A stretch of 64,000 nucleotides of DNA from Paractinoplanes lichenicola (GTDB taxonomy: Bacteria > Actinomycetota > Actinomycetes > Mycobacteriales > Micromonosporaceae): positions 186,001-250,000 of the forward strand of contig NZ_JAENHO010000009.1 in assembly GCF_016785085.1 (NCBI RefSeq), given 5' to 3'. The position numbers and the translations under genes were made by a program. The notes under the pieces are model-generated. The model ran no database searches. It had not been told where the DNA came from and saw only the letters and a list, made by a program, of their open reading frames with translations. Positions 1 to 9,901 of the stretch are shown in pieces; the stretch's first letter is position 1, and the number at the start of each line of letters is the position of its first letter.

Positions 1-3
1 GGA

Positions 4-990
<987 letters not shown>

Positions 991-999
<9 letters not shown>

Positions 1000-1131
1000 T
1001 TCCCAGACAGTGGTCGTTCGGGTCCAAAGCCGTGCGCGCCGGCGCCTGATTCCCCGACAGTGGTCGTTCGGATCCAAGCCGTGCGCGCCGGCGCCTGATT
1101 CCCAGATAGTGGTCGTTCGGATCCAAAATGG
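991..1131. repeat. Three tandem ~50-bp repeats starting at the stop of the monooxygenase gene
   Basis: Copies begin at 991, 1041 and 1090, each opening GGCGCCTGATTCC and continuing GACAGTGGTCGTTCGG (third copy GATAGTGG) then ATCCAA; the third is truncated. The first copy contains the last codons and TGA of the preceding gene, so the array looks seeded from the gene 3' end. No hairpin followed by T-run is seen. Confidence 0.85.
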
Positions 1132-1452
1132 ATATTCAGGTTTGTGTCAGCTGGGCGACAGTTAGATATCGAAAACTGTCGAACGGTCCGTTCTGGGGTG
1201 TTCATCATCACCCGAAACTCCTTTGTTTCAATGGGTGAAACACTGCGTCACGAGAACCTGAAAAATGTGACCCCGGTCGCCGTATAAATCGGGCGATTAC
1301 TGCATCATTACGACGGCCGATCGCCGCTGTGACCTGCGCGTCCGTACCGAGAGTTGCCGGGCGGGAAACCACGCCGCGCCGCTTGCCCCTAAGATCCTTT
1401 GAATTCGGAGAATGCATTCTGAGCTGACGTGGCCGAGGGGTGGAGTGAAGCT
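1132..1452. other. Intergenic region without a recognisable gene
   Basis: About 320 bases that are less GC-rich than the flanks. No coding pattern, tRNA or clear hairpin was found. It presumably carries the promoter of the YceI gene, but no convincing -35/-10 pair stands out. Confidence 0.5.
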
Positions 1453-2127
1453 ATGGTCGACCGACCGATCCGTGAGTGGAACGGGCTGACCATTCCCGAC
1501 CCGGGTATGTACAAATTGGACGAGGCTCACAAGCGGCTCGGATTCCACGCCCAGCACATGATGGTGAGCCCGGTCCGCGGCGAATTCGCCCGGGGCAGCG
1601 CGACCATCTTCGTCGCCGAGGACCCCGCCCGCTCGTCGGTCACCGCCACCATCGACGCCACGAGCCTCAACACGCACAACCCCGACCGCGACACCCACCT
1701 CTCCAGCGCCGACTTCCTCGACGTGCAGAAATATCCGACCCTCGAATACCGCAGCACCGGGGTCGAATGGCAGGAGAACAATGACGCGATCTTCCTGTGG
1801 GCCCGGCTGCGCAACAACCCGCTGTCCCGCCGCCCCAACGCCGCCAACCTGCCCGCGGCCAAGCCGAGCGGCAAGTTCGTGGTCCACGGCCTGCTCACGA
1901 TCAAGGACGTGACCCGCCAGATCGACCTCAACGTCGAATACGGCGGCGCGCGCCGCGACCCGTACGGGCGCGACATCTTCGGCTTCAGCGCGTGGGCCGA
2001 GTTCGAGCGCGAGGACTACGGCCTGGTCTGGAACGTGGTGCTGGAAAGCGGCGGCTTCCTGGTCGGCAAGACGGTCCGCATCGAGATCGCCGGCGAGGCC
2101 ATCCTCGAGACCCCGGCGGCCGCTTAG
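1453..2127 (+). CDS. YceI family lipid-binding protein
   Basis: A 224-residue YceI-like lipocalin-fold protein; family members bind polyisoprenoid or amphiphilic ligands. Family hallmarks are present: GMYKLDEAHKRLGFHAQHMM, SVTATIDATSLNTHNPDRDTHL (S-x-x-FLDVQKYP follows) and a C-terminal FSAWAEFEREDYGLVWN strand. No signal peptide is visible, so it is likely cytoplasmic, as in many actinobacterial YceI proteins. I chose ATG 1453 because GGAG sits 7 nt upstream; a GTG at 1429 would add eight residues without a clear ribosome site. Its TAG overlaps the TAA of the convergent GlxA regulator. Confidence 0.9.
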   Translation: MVDRPIREWNGLTIPDPGMYKLDEAHKRLGFHAQHMMVSPVRGEFARGSATIFVAEDPARSSVTATIDATSLNTHNPDRDTHLSSADFLDVQKYPTLEYRSTGVEWQENNDAIFLWARLRNNPLSRRPNAANLPAAKPSGKFVVHGLLTIKDVTRQIDLNVEYGGARRDPYGRDIFGFSAWAEFEREDYGLVWNVVLESGGFLVGKTVRIEIAGEAILETPAAA

Positions 2128-3074
2128 CGGAAGCTGCGGCGGTAGCTTTGCGGGCTCGTGCCGACGACTCGCTTGAAGCGGTCACGGAACGCTGTCGGGG
2201 AGCCGAAGCCGACCTGGGAGCCGATGCGGTCCACGGGGTGCGCGGTCGTCTCGAGCAGGTGCTGTGCCTGGCGGATGCGGGACAGGTGCAGCCACTGCAG
2301 CGGCGTCGTGCCGGTCTGCTCGCGGAAACGGCGATTGAGCGTACGGGTGCTCATGCCGGCGTGGCTGGCGATGTCGTCCAGGGTCAGGTCGCGGCCGGCG
2401 CTGTCCTCCAGCCACTGCAGCAGCGGTTCCATTTCCGAGCCGCGCGGGGCCGGGGGTTGTTCGGGCACGATGAACTGGGCCTGGCCGCCCTCGCGTTCCA
2501 GCGGCATCACCGACAGGCGGGCGGCCTGCGCGGCGACCGCCGAGCCGTGGTCCCGGCGTACGAGATGCAGGCACAGGTCGAGCCCGGCGGCCGCTCCGGC
2601 CGAGGTCAGGAACTGGCCCTCGTCGACGTAGAGCACGCCCGGATCGAGCTCGACGAGCGGGAACATCTCGGCGAAGGCGGCCGCCCCGACCCAGTGGGTG
2701 GTTGCCCGGCGGCCGTCGAGCAGGCCCGTGGCGGCCAGGATGAACGCGCCGGCGCAGATCGACGCCATCCGGGCGCCACGGTCGGCAGCTTCTCGGAGTG
2801 CGTCCACGACCTCCGGCGTCACGCCCCGCACCAGGTCGTGGCAGCCGGGGAGGATGATCGTGTCGGCCGTCGCCAGGGCCTCCAGACCGTGCGCCGCCTG
2901 CAGGGTGAAGGCCCGCGCGCTCACCGACGGGGCAGGAGCACACACCCGTACGTCGTAGGGCTGTGACCCGTCGTCGAGGCGAACCCGGTCGAACACCTCG
3001 AGCGGGGTGGCGAGATCGAAGGCGACGACGTTGTCGAGGGCGAGAACGGCGATGCTGTGCACGCCGACCAGCAT
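2124..3074 (-). CDS. GlxA family AraC-type transcriptional regulator
   Basis: A 316-residue regulator with an N-terminal DJ-1/PfpI-like domain (about 5-190) and a C-terminal AraC DNA-binding domain (about 210-310, with HAGMSTRTLNRRFREQTG and VGFGSPTAFRDRFKRVVG). The segment SICAGAFILAATGLL holds the position of the PfpI nucleophile cysteine; in regulators of this group it normally acts as a sensor rather than an enzyme. Start ATG 3074 lacks a strong ribosome site; a GTG four codons later is possible. It is divergent from a membrane-protein pair (74 bp between starts) that it may control. Confidence 0.88.
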   Translation of the reverse strand: MLVGVHSIAVLALDNVVAFDLATPLEVFDRVRLDDGSQPYDVRVCAPAPSVSARAFTLQAAHGLEALATADTIILPGCHDLVRGVTPEVVDALREAADRGARMASICAGAFILAATGLLDGRRATTHWVGAAAFAEMFPLVELDPGVLYVDEGQFLTSAGAAAGLDLCLHLVRRDHGSAVAAQAARLSVMPLEREGGQAQFIVPEQPPAPRGSEMEPLLQWLEDSAGRDLTLDDIASHAGMSTRTLNRRFREQTGTTPLQWLHLSRIRQAQHLLETTAHPVDRIGSQVGFGSPTAFRDRFKRVVGTSPQSYRRSFR

Positions 3075-3148
3075 ATGGCCAGAATCCGTTGACCTGTGGC
3101 ATTCCCGCCACTGTTGTCGTCGGCCGAACGGCCATACGGTCGATCACC

Positions 3149-3760
3149 GTGACAAAAGTGCTGCTCTCCCTGCATGTCCTGGCCGCGATCGTGGCCATCG
3201 GCCCGGTCACCGTCGCGGCCAGCATGTTCCCCGCCGCCGTCCGCCGGGGTGATCTCGCCCAGCTGCGGACGTTGAACCGGATCTGCCGCGTCTACGCCGT
3301 GCTCGGGCTGACGGTCCCGGTGTTCGGGTTGGCCACCGCGGCCTCCCTGGGGGTGCTGACCGACGCCTGGCTGCTGGTGTCGATCGCCCTGACCGCCGTC
3401 GCCGCCGTGGTCCTGGCCTACGCGATCCTCCCGGCCCAGGCCGCGGCCCTGACCACGCTTTCCGCGAGCCTGACGGTCCAGCCTCCGACTCAGACCGCGA
3501 CGCCCGCCCCGCCGACCATCCAGCCCACGGCTCAGGTCGCCCAGCCCGCGGCTCAGGCCTCCCAGCCCCCGTCCCAGGCCGCGCCTCCGTCGGCCCTCGC
3601 CACCCCCGCCGCGGACCTCACCACCCCGGCCGGGACAGCTGACCTCACCCCGGCCGCTATCGCTCGCCGCCTCGGCATGGTGTCGGGGATCTTCAACCTG
3701 CTCTGGGCCACCGTCGTCGTGCTGATGATCGTGCGGCCCGGCTCGACCACTGGGGCGTGA
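3149..3760 (+). CDS. DUF2269-like integral membrane protein with a low-complexity loop
   Basis: A 203-residue membrane protein. The opening VTKVLLSLHVLAAIVAIGPV and helices near 1-25, 45-65, 70-92 and 180-200 suggest a four-helix DUF2269-type protein, usually about 150 residues. The extra length is a Pro/Gln/Ala/Thr loop (about 108-165, with repeated AQPAAQASQPPSQ-like units) between helices 3 and 4. GTG 3149 begins the hydrophobic helix directly; an upstream in-frame extension to 2963 is antisense to the regulator and unlikely. Function unknown; divergent from the GlxA gene. Confidence 0.7.
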   Translation: MTKVLLSLHVLAAIVAIGPVTVAASMFPAAVRRGDLAQLRTLNRICRVYAVLGLTVPVFGLATAASLGVLTDAWLLVSIALTAVAAVVLAYAILPAQAAALTTLSASLTVQPPTQTATPAPPTIQPTAQVAQPAAQASQPPSQAAPPSALATPAADLTTPAGTADLTPAAIARRLGMVSGIFNLLWATVVVLMIVRPGSTTGA

Positions 3761-4002
3761 CGATGCTGCTGAAGATCGCCGCCCGCGTCGAATTGCTCTC
3801 GTTGCTCGTCCTGCTGGCCAACTTGGCCACCGTGCACCTGCCGTGGGTGGCCACCCTGCTCGGCCCGCTGCACGGCTGCGCCTATCTGGTCGTCATAGGC
3901 GCAACCCTCGCCGCCACCCGACAAGCCGGTCCACGGCTGCTCGCCCTCGTACCCGGGGTCGGCGGGGTGCTGGCGAGACGCCGCCTCAACGCACAGGAGT
4001 GA
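3757..4002 (+). CDS. Small DUF3817-like membrane protein
   Basis: An 81-residue protein with two hydrophobic helices (about 8-28 and 38-56) and the segment LGPLHGCAYLVV, which resembles the HG-containing helix of DUF3817 proteins. GTG 3757 overlaps the TGA of the upstream membrane gene (GTGA), implying translational coupling; ATG 3763 is an alternative. Function unknown, and the two small membrane proteins probably work together. Confidence 0.65.
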   Translation: MTMLLKIAARVELLSLLVLLANLATVHLPWVATLLGPLHGCAYLVVIGATLAATRQAGPRLLALVPGVGGVLARRRLNAQE

Positions 4003-4092
4003 CTCAGGCGGCGTTTCCTCAAGGCGCCCCGCGCAGTGTCGATGGGAACCACGGACCGGGATGGTCCCTGTCGACGCTCGGAGGGAGGCCGC

Positions 4093-5631
4093 GTGGCCCG
4101 ATCGGCGCCCGCGGACGGACCGGCCACGGCCAGGTCCGCGCTGCGCCGTGACCCGTGGCTGCTCGGTCTCGTGGCGGTCACCGGCCTCGCGTTCATCCTG
4201 TTCACCGCGCTGGCCGGCAACACCGAGTGGCAGGTCCGGGTGTTCTGGGCGTTCCAGCCCGGCGTCGACCTGCTGCTGACCGTCTTCTCCTGGCGGGTGG
4301 CGCGGCTCGCGACCGGGGCGGTGCGGCGGTTCTGGCTGGTCCTGACGCTGACCGGCGCCCTGTTCACGATCGGCGACACTTTCCAGGCCGTGTCGACGTG
4401 GCGGCCGGGGGAGTGGTCGACCAACGGCGACACCGTGCAGACCGTCTTCCTCGGCATCGGCATGGCGGCCGTGGTGACGGCGATGCTCCTGCACCCGCAT
4501 CCCGACCGCAACGGCCGGGAACGGCTCGGCTTCTGGCTCGACTCGGCCACGGTGCTCGTCGCCGGCGCGGTGGTCGCCTGGTGTTCGCTGGTGACGCCGG
4601 ACGGCGCGACCCGCTCGGACATGCTCGCCGTGCTCGCGGCGACCGGCGTTGCCGTCACGGCGTCGTTCGCCTCGGTCAAGATGATCCTGAGCGGCAACGC
4701 GCCCATGCATCGGGCGGCCGCCATCCCGATGATCGGCGCGGCCGTGGTGATGAGCGTCGGCATGTTCCTCGGCGACCAGACGCACCCGGTGGCGTATTTC
4801 GTGCGCTACCTGCCGACCGTGCTCATCTGCGCCGGTCCGCGGGTGCAACTTCTGCTGGCGAGCAGCGACCGGACGGCCTTCGGCGAGCGCCGCCGCAAGC
4901 CGTACAGCCTTCTCCCGTACGGGGCAATGGTTGTCGCTTTCGGCGTGCTGGCGATCGCGCTCCCCGGCGGGGTGAACGCGCGGCTGTGGGGCGTGGTGGC
5001 CGGGCTCGCGCTCATCTGCGCGCTGGTCGCGTGGCGGCAACTGGTGGCGTTCCACGACAACCAGGCGCTCATCGCGCAGCTGCGCGAGCACGAGGGCCGG
5101 CTGATCGACCAGGCCCACTTCGACGGGCTGACCGGGCTGGCCAACCGCGGGCACTTCCGCGATCAGGTGGAGACCGCGCTCGACGCCGCGCCCGCCTCGG
5201 TGTCCGTGCTGCTGGTCGACCTCGACGGTTTCAAGGCCGTCAACGACACGATGGGCCACGCGGCCGGCGACGCGCTGCTGATCGGGGTGGCCGACCGCCT
5301 CCGCGGTTCCATCCGGTCCGGCGATGTGGCCGCCCGGCTCGGCGGGGACGAGTTCGCCGTCCTGCTGCCCGACTGCACGACCGCCGAGGCGGAACAGACC
5401 GCCGTACGCATCCTGGCCGCCCTCACCGTCCCCGAGCAGATCGACGGCATTCCCGTACGGGCGGCCGCCTCGATCGGCGTGGCCTCGGCCTCACCCGGCG
5501 CGAACGTCAACTCGTTGCTGCGCGAGGCCGACATCGCCATGTACGCCGCCAAACACCAGGGCAAGGGCACCTGGCTGCGCCACGACCCGAGCATGCTGGC
5601 CACCCGCCCCGCTGACATGATGCACGGGTGA
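4093..5631 (+). CDS. Membrane-bound diguanylate cyclase (GGDEF)
   Basis: A 512-residue protein with about nine N-terminal membrane helices (residues 20-300), a short coiled linker (LIAQLREHEGRLIDQ) and a C-terminal GGDEF domain making c-di-GMP from two GTP. RLGGDEFAVLL holds an intact GGDEF motif, and RSGD lies five residues upstream, the position of the inhibitory I-site (RxxD). DGLTGLANR and DLDGFKAVND are standard. I chose GTG 4093 because GGAGGGAGG precedes it; earlier GTG/ATG codons at 4036 and 4042 have no ribosome site. A close paralogue lies at 50255, with shared GNAPMHR and RRRKPYSLLPYG segments. Confidence 0.9.
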   Translation: MARSAPADGPATARSALRRDPWLLGLVAVTGLAFILFTALAGNTEWQVRVFWAFQPGVDLLLTVFSWRVARLATGAVRRFWLVLTLTGALFTIGDTFQAVSTWRPGEWSTNGDTVQTVFLGIGMAAVVTAMLLHPHPDRNGRERLGFWLDSATVLVAGAVVAWCSLVTPDGATRSDMLAVLAATGVAVTASFASVKMILSGNAPMHRAAAIPMIGAAVVMSVGMFLGDQTHPVAYFVRYLPTVLICAGPRVQLLLASSDRTAFGERRRKPYSLLPYGAMVVAFGVLAIALPGGVNARLWGVVAGLALICALVAWRQLVAFHDNQALIAQLREHEGRLIDQAHFDGLTGLANRGHFRDQVETALDAAPASVSVLLVDLDGFKAVNDTMGHAAGDALLIGVADRLRGSIRSGDVAARLGGDEFAVLLPDCTTAEAEQTAVRILAALTVPEQIDGIPVRAAASIGVASASPGANVNSLLREADIAMYAAKHQGKGTWLRHDPSMLATRPADMMHG

Positions 5632-6173
5632 CCGGCACGATCCCGGCCGGCTATGCGCACCTGTGGGGCACCGACAGGCAACAGCAGAATGCCGCGTACG
5701 ACGCGTTGATGGCCGCCACCGAGGAAGCTGTCCCGTGGGCGGATGCCGTGTGGGACGACGTCAAGGACCACCTGACCGACAGCGACAACCACAATCGCGC
5801 GATCGCCGGGCAACTGCTGTGCAACTTGGCCGCCCACGAAGCCGGCGACCGCATTCTCGGCGAACTGCCCGCGCTGATCACGGTGACCAAGGATCCTCGA
5901 TTCGTCACGGCTCGGCATACTCTGCGCTCGCTGTGGAAGATCGGCCTGGCCGGCGAGAGACAACGGCACGGGCTGCTCGACGCGCTCGGCACGCGCTATC
6001 GGGACAGCTTCGACGAGAAGAACGGCACCCTCGTACGCAGTGACCTCGTCGAATCGCTGCGCCGGCTCCACGACGTGGTCGCCGACGACGCCGTACGGGC
6101 GCTCGCCGAGGAAATCATCGCCGCGGAGCCGGACGCGAAGTACCAGAAGAAGTACGCGCGCTTCTGGAGGTAG
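5628..6173 (+). CDS. HEAT-repeat-like protein of unknown function
   Basis: A 181-residue mostly helical soluble protein, with segments such as NRAIAGQLLCNLAAHE and RHTLRSLWKIGLAGE that resemble HEAT repeats. Start overlaps the stop of the diguanylate cyclase (GTGA at 5628-5631), so the two are probably co-translated. No catalytic motif was recognised. It may be a binding protein linked to the signalling gene, but that is only positional inference. Confidence 0.65.
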   Translation: MTGTIPAGYAHLWGTDRQQQNAAYDALMAATEEAVPWADAVWDDVKDHLTDSDNHNRAIAGQLLCNLAAHEAGDRILGELPALITVTKDPRFVTARHTLRSLWKIGLAGERQRHGLLDALGTRYRDSFDEKNGTLVRSDLVESLRRLHDVVADDAVRALAEEIIAAEPDAKYQKKYARFWR

Positions 6174-6177
6174 CTGG

Positions 6178-6660
6178 TCAGTCGAGCCAGATGTTGTCGT
6201 GCTCGAGGTAGAACTTGGCCTTCTCGTCCTCGCTCATCTCGCCGACGTGCACCAGCCCCTCGAAGTAGCCCTCACGCGGCGCCCCCGGCGAGAAGTGCAG
6301 CAACATCGACGCAGGCTCACCCGACTCGTTCTTGAACGCGTGAATGCCCCCGATCGGCACGTGCACCCAGTCCCCGGGCTCGGTGTCGATCCACTTCTCG
6401 CCGGTGTAGATGCGCATGCTGCCGGTCAGGGTGTAGAACGACTCGGAGATCGAGCGGTGAAAATGCGGGTCGGGCCCGGTGACTCCGGGGCCGCACTCCC
6501 AGCGGTACAGCCCGAACAACCCGCCGGTCGACGCCCCGCTCGACAAGTAGTGAACCTTCGTCCCGTTCGGATAGACGAGCTCGGGTGGCGTCCCGTCCGG
6601 GCGGTAGGTGGCGCTGACTTCTCCGGTTTCCCCGTGGTACTGCGGTGGTGGATACGTCAT
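6178..6660 (-). CDS. Cupin domain protein
   Basis: A 160-residue single-domain cupin. Motif 1 is GPDPHFHRSISESFYTLTG (two His, Glu) and motif 2 is PGDWVHVPIGGIHAF (His), giving the usual metal-binding set. Such proteins are dioxygenases, isomerases or small-molecule sensors; no substrate can be assigned. Start ATG 6660; upstream GATGAGCTC is a weak ribosome site. Confidence 0.85.
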   Translation of the reverse strand: MTYPPPQYHGETGEVSATYRPDGTPPELVYPNGTKVHYLSSGASTGGLFGLYRWECGPGVTGPDPHFHRSISESFYTLTGSMRIYTGEKWIDTEPGDWVHVPIGGIHAFKNESGEPASMLLHFSPGAPREGYFEGLVHVGEMSEDEKAKFYLEHDNIWLD

Positions 6661-6774
6661 GAGCTCATCTTGCCCGCTCCCACCGACAAGATTCTGGTTC
6701 TCAGTACCCCACCGCCACCCCCAGCCACCCAGGGCAGGGTGCGAGGCTAGCCCCCGCCGGGTCCTCGACAGCGG

Positions 6775-6783
6775 TTGTCCACA
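6775..6783 (+). other. Isolated consensus DnaA box
   Basis: TTGTCCACA, the actinobacterial DnaA-box consensus, lies in the 260-bp intergenic region between the cupin and MoxR genes. A single box may be chance. Confidence 0.35.
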
Positions 6784-6919
6784 GGAACCTTCGGCCTTTT
6801 CTGAACCCGCTTCGGCTCGTTTTTCGGCTGGGCTGTTCATCTGTCCGGCCACGGGTTCCTTCGGGTTTCTTTCGGTTGCGCTTCGGCCGGCTTTCGGGGG
6901 TGACTGGTGTCATCGGTGC

Positions 6920-7930
6920 ATGACAGATGACGTTACGGACCGCCGGCTCGAGCGGACGCTGTTTGAGGTCAAGAAGGTAATCGTCGGGCAGGATCGGTTG
7001 GTTGAGCGGCTGCTGACCGCGCTCCTGGCCGGCGGGCACTGCCTGCTCGAGGGTGTGCCGGGCGTGGCCAAGACGCTCGCCGCCGAGACGCTTGCCGTGG
7101 CGGTGGGCGGGACTTTCCACCGCATTCAGTTCACGCCCGACCTGGTGCCGTCCGACATTCTCGGCACCCGCATCTACCGCGCGGGCAAGGAGAGCTTCGA
7201 CGTCGAGCTCGGCCCGATCATGGCGCACATCGTGCTGGCCGACGAGATCAACCGGGCGCCCGCCAAGGTGCAGTCGGCGCTGCTCGAGGTGATGGCCGAG
7301 GGGCACGTCTCGATCGGCGGGCAGACCTATCCCGTACCGCAGCCGTTCCTGGTTCTCGCGACCCAGAACCCGATCGAGAGCGAGGGCGTCTATCAGCTGC
7401 CCGAGGCGCAGCGGGACCGCTTCCTCATGCGGGTGGTCGTCGGCTACCCGACCGAGCAGGAGGAGCTCGGCATCCTCTACCGCATGGGCGGCGCGCGGCC
7501 GGTGGCGCTGCCGGTGCTCGACCCGGTGACGCTGCACGAGTTGCAGGGCAAGGCGCGCGGGGTGTTCGTGCATCACGCGCTGGCCGAATACGTTGTGCGT
7601 TTGGTGCTCGCCACGCGCGAACCTGAGCGTTTCGGCCTTCCCGAGGTGGCAAACCAGCTCGCGTACGGGGCCAGTCCGCGCGCCACGCTGGGTCTGGTGG
7701 CCGCCGGCCGGGCCCTCGCGCTGCTCCGCGGCCGCGACTACGTACTGCCGGCCGACCTGCTCGACATCGCCCCGGACGTGCTCGCGCACCGGCTCGTGCT
7801 CTCGTTCGACGCGGTCGCCGACGGTGTGTCGCCCGAGCAGATCGTGCGCCGGGTCATCGACGCCGTCCCACTGCCGATCATCGCCCCGCAGCAGGAACAA
7901 ACGGGCCCCGGCCTCGGGATGGCCGCATGA
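6920..7930 (+). CDS. MoxR-type AAA+ ATPase
   Basis: A 336-residue AAA+ ATPase of the MoxR family, chaperone-like proteins that assist maturation of VWA-domain partners. Walker A is GVPGVAKT (45-52), Walker B VLADEIN (105-111), sensor 1 LATQNPIE, then arginine-finger region LPEAQRDRF and a C-terminal lid domain. First gene of a MoxR-DUF58-VWA operon with ATGA overlaps. I chose ATG 6920 where family similarity begins; a reading frame extending to 6608 crosses the cupin promoter and is not convincing. Confidence 0.93.
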   Translation: MTDDVTDRRLERTLFEVKKVIVGQDRLVERLLTALLAGGHCLLEGVPGVAKTLAAETLAVAVGGTFHRIQFTPDLVPSDILGTRIYRAGKESFDVELGPIMAHIVLADEINRAPAKVQSALLEVMAEGHVSIGGQTYPVPQPFLVLATQNPIESEGVYQLPEAQRDRFLMRVVVGYPTEQEELGILYRMGGARPVALPVLDPVTLHELQGKARGVFVHHALAEYVVRLVLATREPERFGLPEVANQLAYGASPRATLGLVAAGRALALLRGRDYVLPADLLDIAPDVLAHRLVLSFDAVADGVSPEQIVRRVIDAVPLPIIAPQQEQTGPGLGMAA

Positions 7931-8889
7931 ACGAGGGTGGCTTCGCACCCGAGCTCGTCCCCGAACGGCGGCTCCGGCGCCTCGAGCTGATGATCACGCG
8001 GCGGCTCGACGGGCTGCTCCACGGCTCGTACCTGGGCCTGCTCCCCGGCATCGGCAGCGAGCCGGCCGGCAGCAAGGAATACCGCCCCGGCGAGGACGAG
8101 GTGCGCCGGATGGACTGGGCCGTGACCGCGCGCACCACCGTGCCCCACGTGCGCACGGTCGACGCCGACCGCGAGCTGGCCACGCACGTGCTGGTGGACG
8201 CCAGCGCGAGCATGGACTTCGGCACGGCCGACCTCGAGAAGCGGGAGCTGGCCCTGGCGGCGGTCGCGGCCGTCGGCTTCCTCACCCTGGGCAACGGCAA
8301 CCGGCTGGGCGCTCATCTGCTGACCGGCGAGGGCGTACGGCGATACCCGGCGCGCGGCGGACGCGCATCTTTGCTCGCTCTCCTGCGCGCGATGATGCTC
8401 ACGCCGCGCAACCAGCAACCCGTGCCCCTGGGCGCCGGGATCGAGGCCCTGCACCGCCAGACCCCCCGTACGGGATTGGTCGTGGTGGTCTCGGACTTTC
8501 TCGACGGCCTCGACGAGGACGGGCTCGGACCGGCCGCGCCCGACTGGGAGGAACCGCTGCGCCGGCTGGCCGCCCGCCACCAGGTGCTCGCGGTGCAGGT
8601 GGGCGACCCGCGCGAGCAGGAGCTGCCCGACGTCGGCCTGCTCACGCTGGTCGACCCGGAGACCGGCCGCCGCCGTGAGGTGCCCACCGCCAGCAAGAAG
8701 TTGCGCGCCGAATACGCGGCCGCGGCCGCCCAGCAGCAGGCCACCATCGCGGCGGCCGTGAAGCGGGCGGGCGCGGCTCACCTTCCCCTGCGGACCGACC
8801 GCGACTGGGTCGCCGACATCGTGCGGCACGTGCACGCACGGCGGCGGCTGAGCCGGGCCGCGGCGAAACCACAAAGGACTCCCTCATGA
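7927..8889 (+). CDS. DUF58 domain protein
   Basis: A 320-residue DUF58 protein, a VWA-like family always found beside MoxR ATPases. It has the signature YRPGEDEVRRMDWAVTART (about 55-73) and a degenerate MIDAS-like DASASM near 94. No membrane helix is visible, unlike longer DUF58 proteins. ATG 7927 overlaps the MoxR stop (ATGA) and its own stop overlaps the next gene, so the three are translationally coupled. Confidence 0.92.
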   Translation: MNEGGFAPELVPERRLRRLELMITRRLDGLLHGSYLGLLPGIGSEPAGSKEYRPGEDEVRRMDWAVTARTTVPHVRTVDADRELATHVLVDASASMDFGTADLEKRELALAAVAAVGFLTLGNGNRLGAHLLTGEGVRRYPARGGRASLLALLRAMMLTPRNQQPVPLGAGIEALHRQTPRTGLVVVVSDFLDGLDEDGLGPAAPDWEEPLRRLAARHQVLAVQVGDPREQELPDVGLLTLVDPETGRRREVPTASKKLRAEYAAAAAQQQATIAAAVKRAGAAHLPLRTDRDWVADIVRHVHARRRLSRAAAKPQRTPS

Positions 8890-9836
8890 CCTGGCTTTCC
8901 CCGGAACGACTGTGGCTGCTGCTGGGTGTCGTCGCGCTCGTCGTGGCGTACGTGATCGCGCAGCGCCGCCGCAGCAAGTACGCCGTACGGTTCACCAACC
9001 TCAAGCTGCTCGACCGGGTCGCCCCCAAGCGTCCCGGGTGGCGGCGGCACCTGCCGGCCTCGCTCTTCCTGGCCATGCTCGGCCTGCTCGTGGTCGGCTT
9101 CGCGCAACCTCAAGCAGAAGTGCGCGTCCCGCGTGAACGAGCGACTGTGCTCGTCGCGGTGGACGTCTCCCGCTCGATGCTGGCCGCCGACGTCGCGCCC
9201 AACCGGCTCGACGCGGCCAAGGAGGCGGCCCGCGGGTTCGTCGAGGACCTGCCCGAGCAGTTCAACGTCGGGCTGGTCGGGTTCGCCGGGCAGGCGTCGG
9301 TGTTCGTCCCGCCGGGCACCGACCGGGCGCAGATCGGCACCGGCATCGACCGGCTGGCCGACGGCTCGGCCGGGCAGGGTGGCACGGCGATCGGCGACGC
9401 CATCTCGGCGGCCCTCGAGCAGATCCGCTCGGTGGGCGCGGAGGAGGGCGAGGAAGTGCCGCCGGCCCGCGTGATCGTGCTCTCCGACGGGGCCAACACG
9501 TCGGGCTTGGACCCGGCCGAGGCCGCCCGGATGTCCAACGAGCTGGGCGTTCCGGTCGACACCATCTCGTTCGGCACGGCCGCCGGCACGATCGGCGACG
9601 GCCAGCAGGTGCCGGTCGACGGCGAGACCCTGCAGGCGGTCGCCGAGGCCACCGGCGGGCGCTACTTCGAGGCCGCCAACACCGACGAGCTGAACAACGC
9701 GTACGCCGACATCGGCAGCTCGGTGGGCTACGAGACCGAGGTCCGGGAGGTGTCGGCCTGGTTCATCGGCATCGGGCTGGTGCTGGCCGTGATCGCGGCC
9801 CTGGCGTCGATGTTCTGGTTCGCCCGCCTGCCCTGA
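8886..9836 (+). CDS. BatA-like VWA domain membrane protein
   Basis: A 316-residue protein with an N-terminal membrane helix (8-27), a second helix (55-73), an extracytoplasmic or cytoplasmic VWA domain and a C-terminal helix (about 290-312). The MIDAS motif is intact: DVSRS (Asp93, Ser95, Ser97), a Thr in GGTAIGDAI and Asp in VLSDGANTSG. Resembles BatA/YfbK proteins that work with MoxR in cell-envelope or metal-insertion functions. Start overlaps the DUF58 stop. Confidence 0.92.
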   Translation: MTWLSPERLWLLLGVVALVVAYVIAQRRRSKYAVRFTNLKLLDRVAPKRPGWRRHLPASLFLAMLGLLVVGFAQPQAEVRVPRERATVLVAVDVSRSMLAADVAPNRLDAAKEAARGFVEDLPEQFNVGLVGFAGQASVFVPPGTDRAQIGTGIDRLADGSAGQGGTAIGDAISAALEQIRSVGAEEGEEVPPARVIVLSDGANTSGLDPAEAARMSNELGVPVDTISFGTAAGTIGDGQQVPVDGETLQAVAEATGGRYFEAANTDELNNAYADIGSSVGYETEVREVSAWFIGIGLVLAVIAALASMFWFARLP

Positions 9837-9901
9837 TCCTGTCCTTCGTCTCCCCACGCCGGCCGTTCACGTCGCGGCCGCGATCCTGGAAAGGGAACAC
9901 C

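Noticed and set aside
6608..6919. N-terminal extension of the MoxR ATPase
   Set aside because: The extension reads through the cupin promoter region, is Pro/Ser/Cys-rich, and the family start is at 6920.
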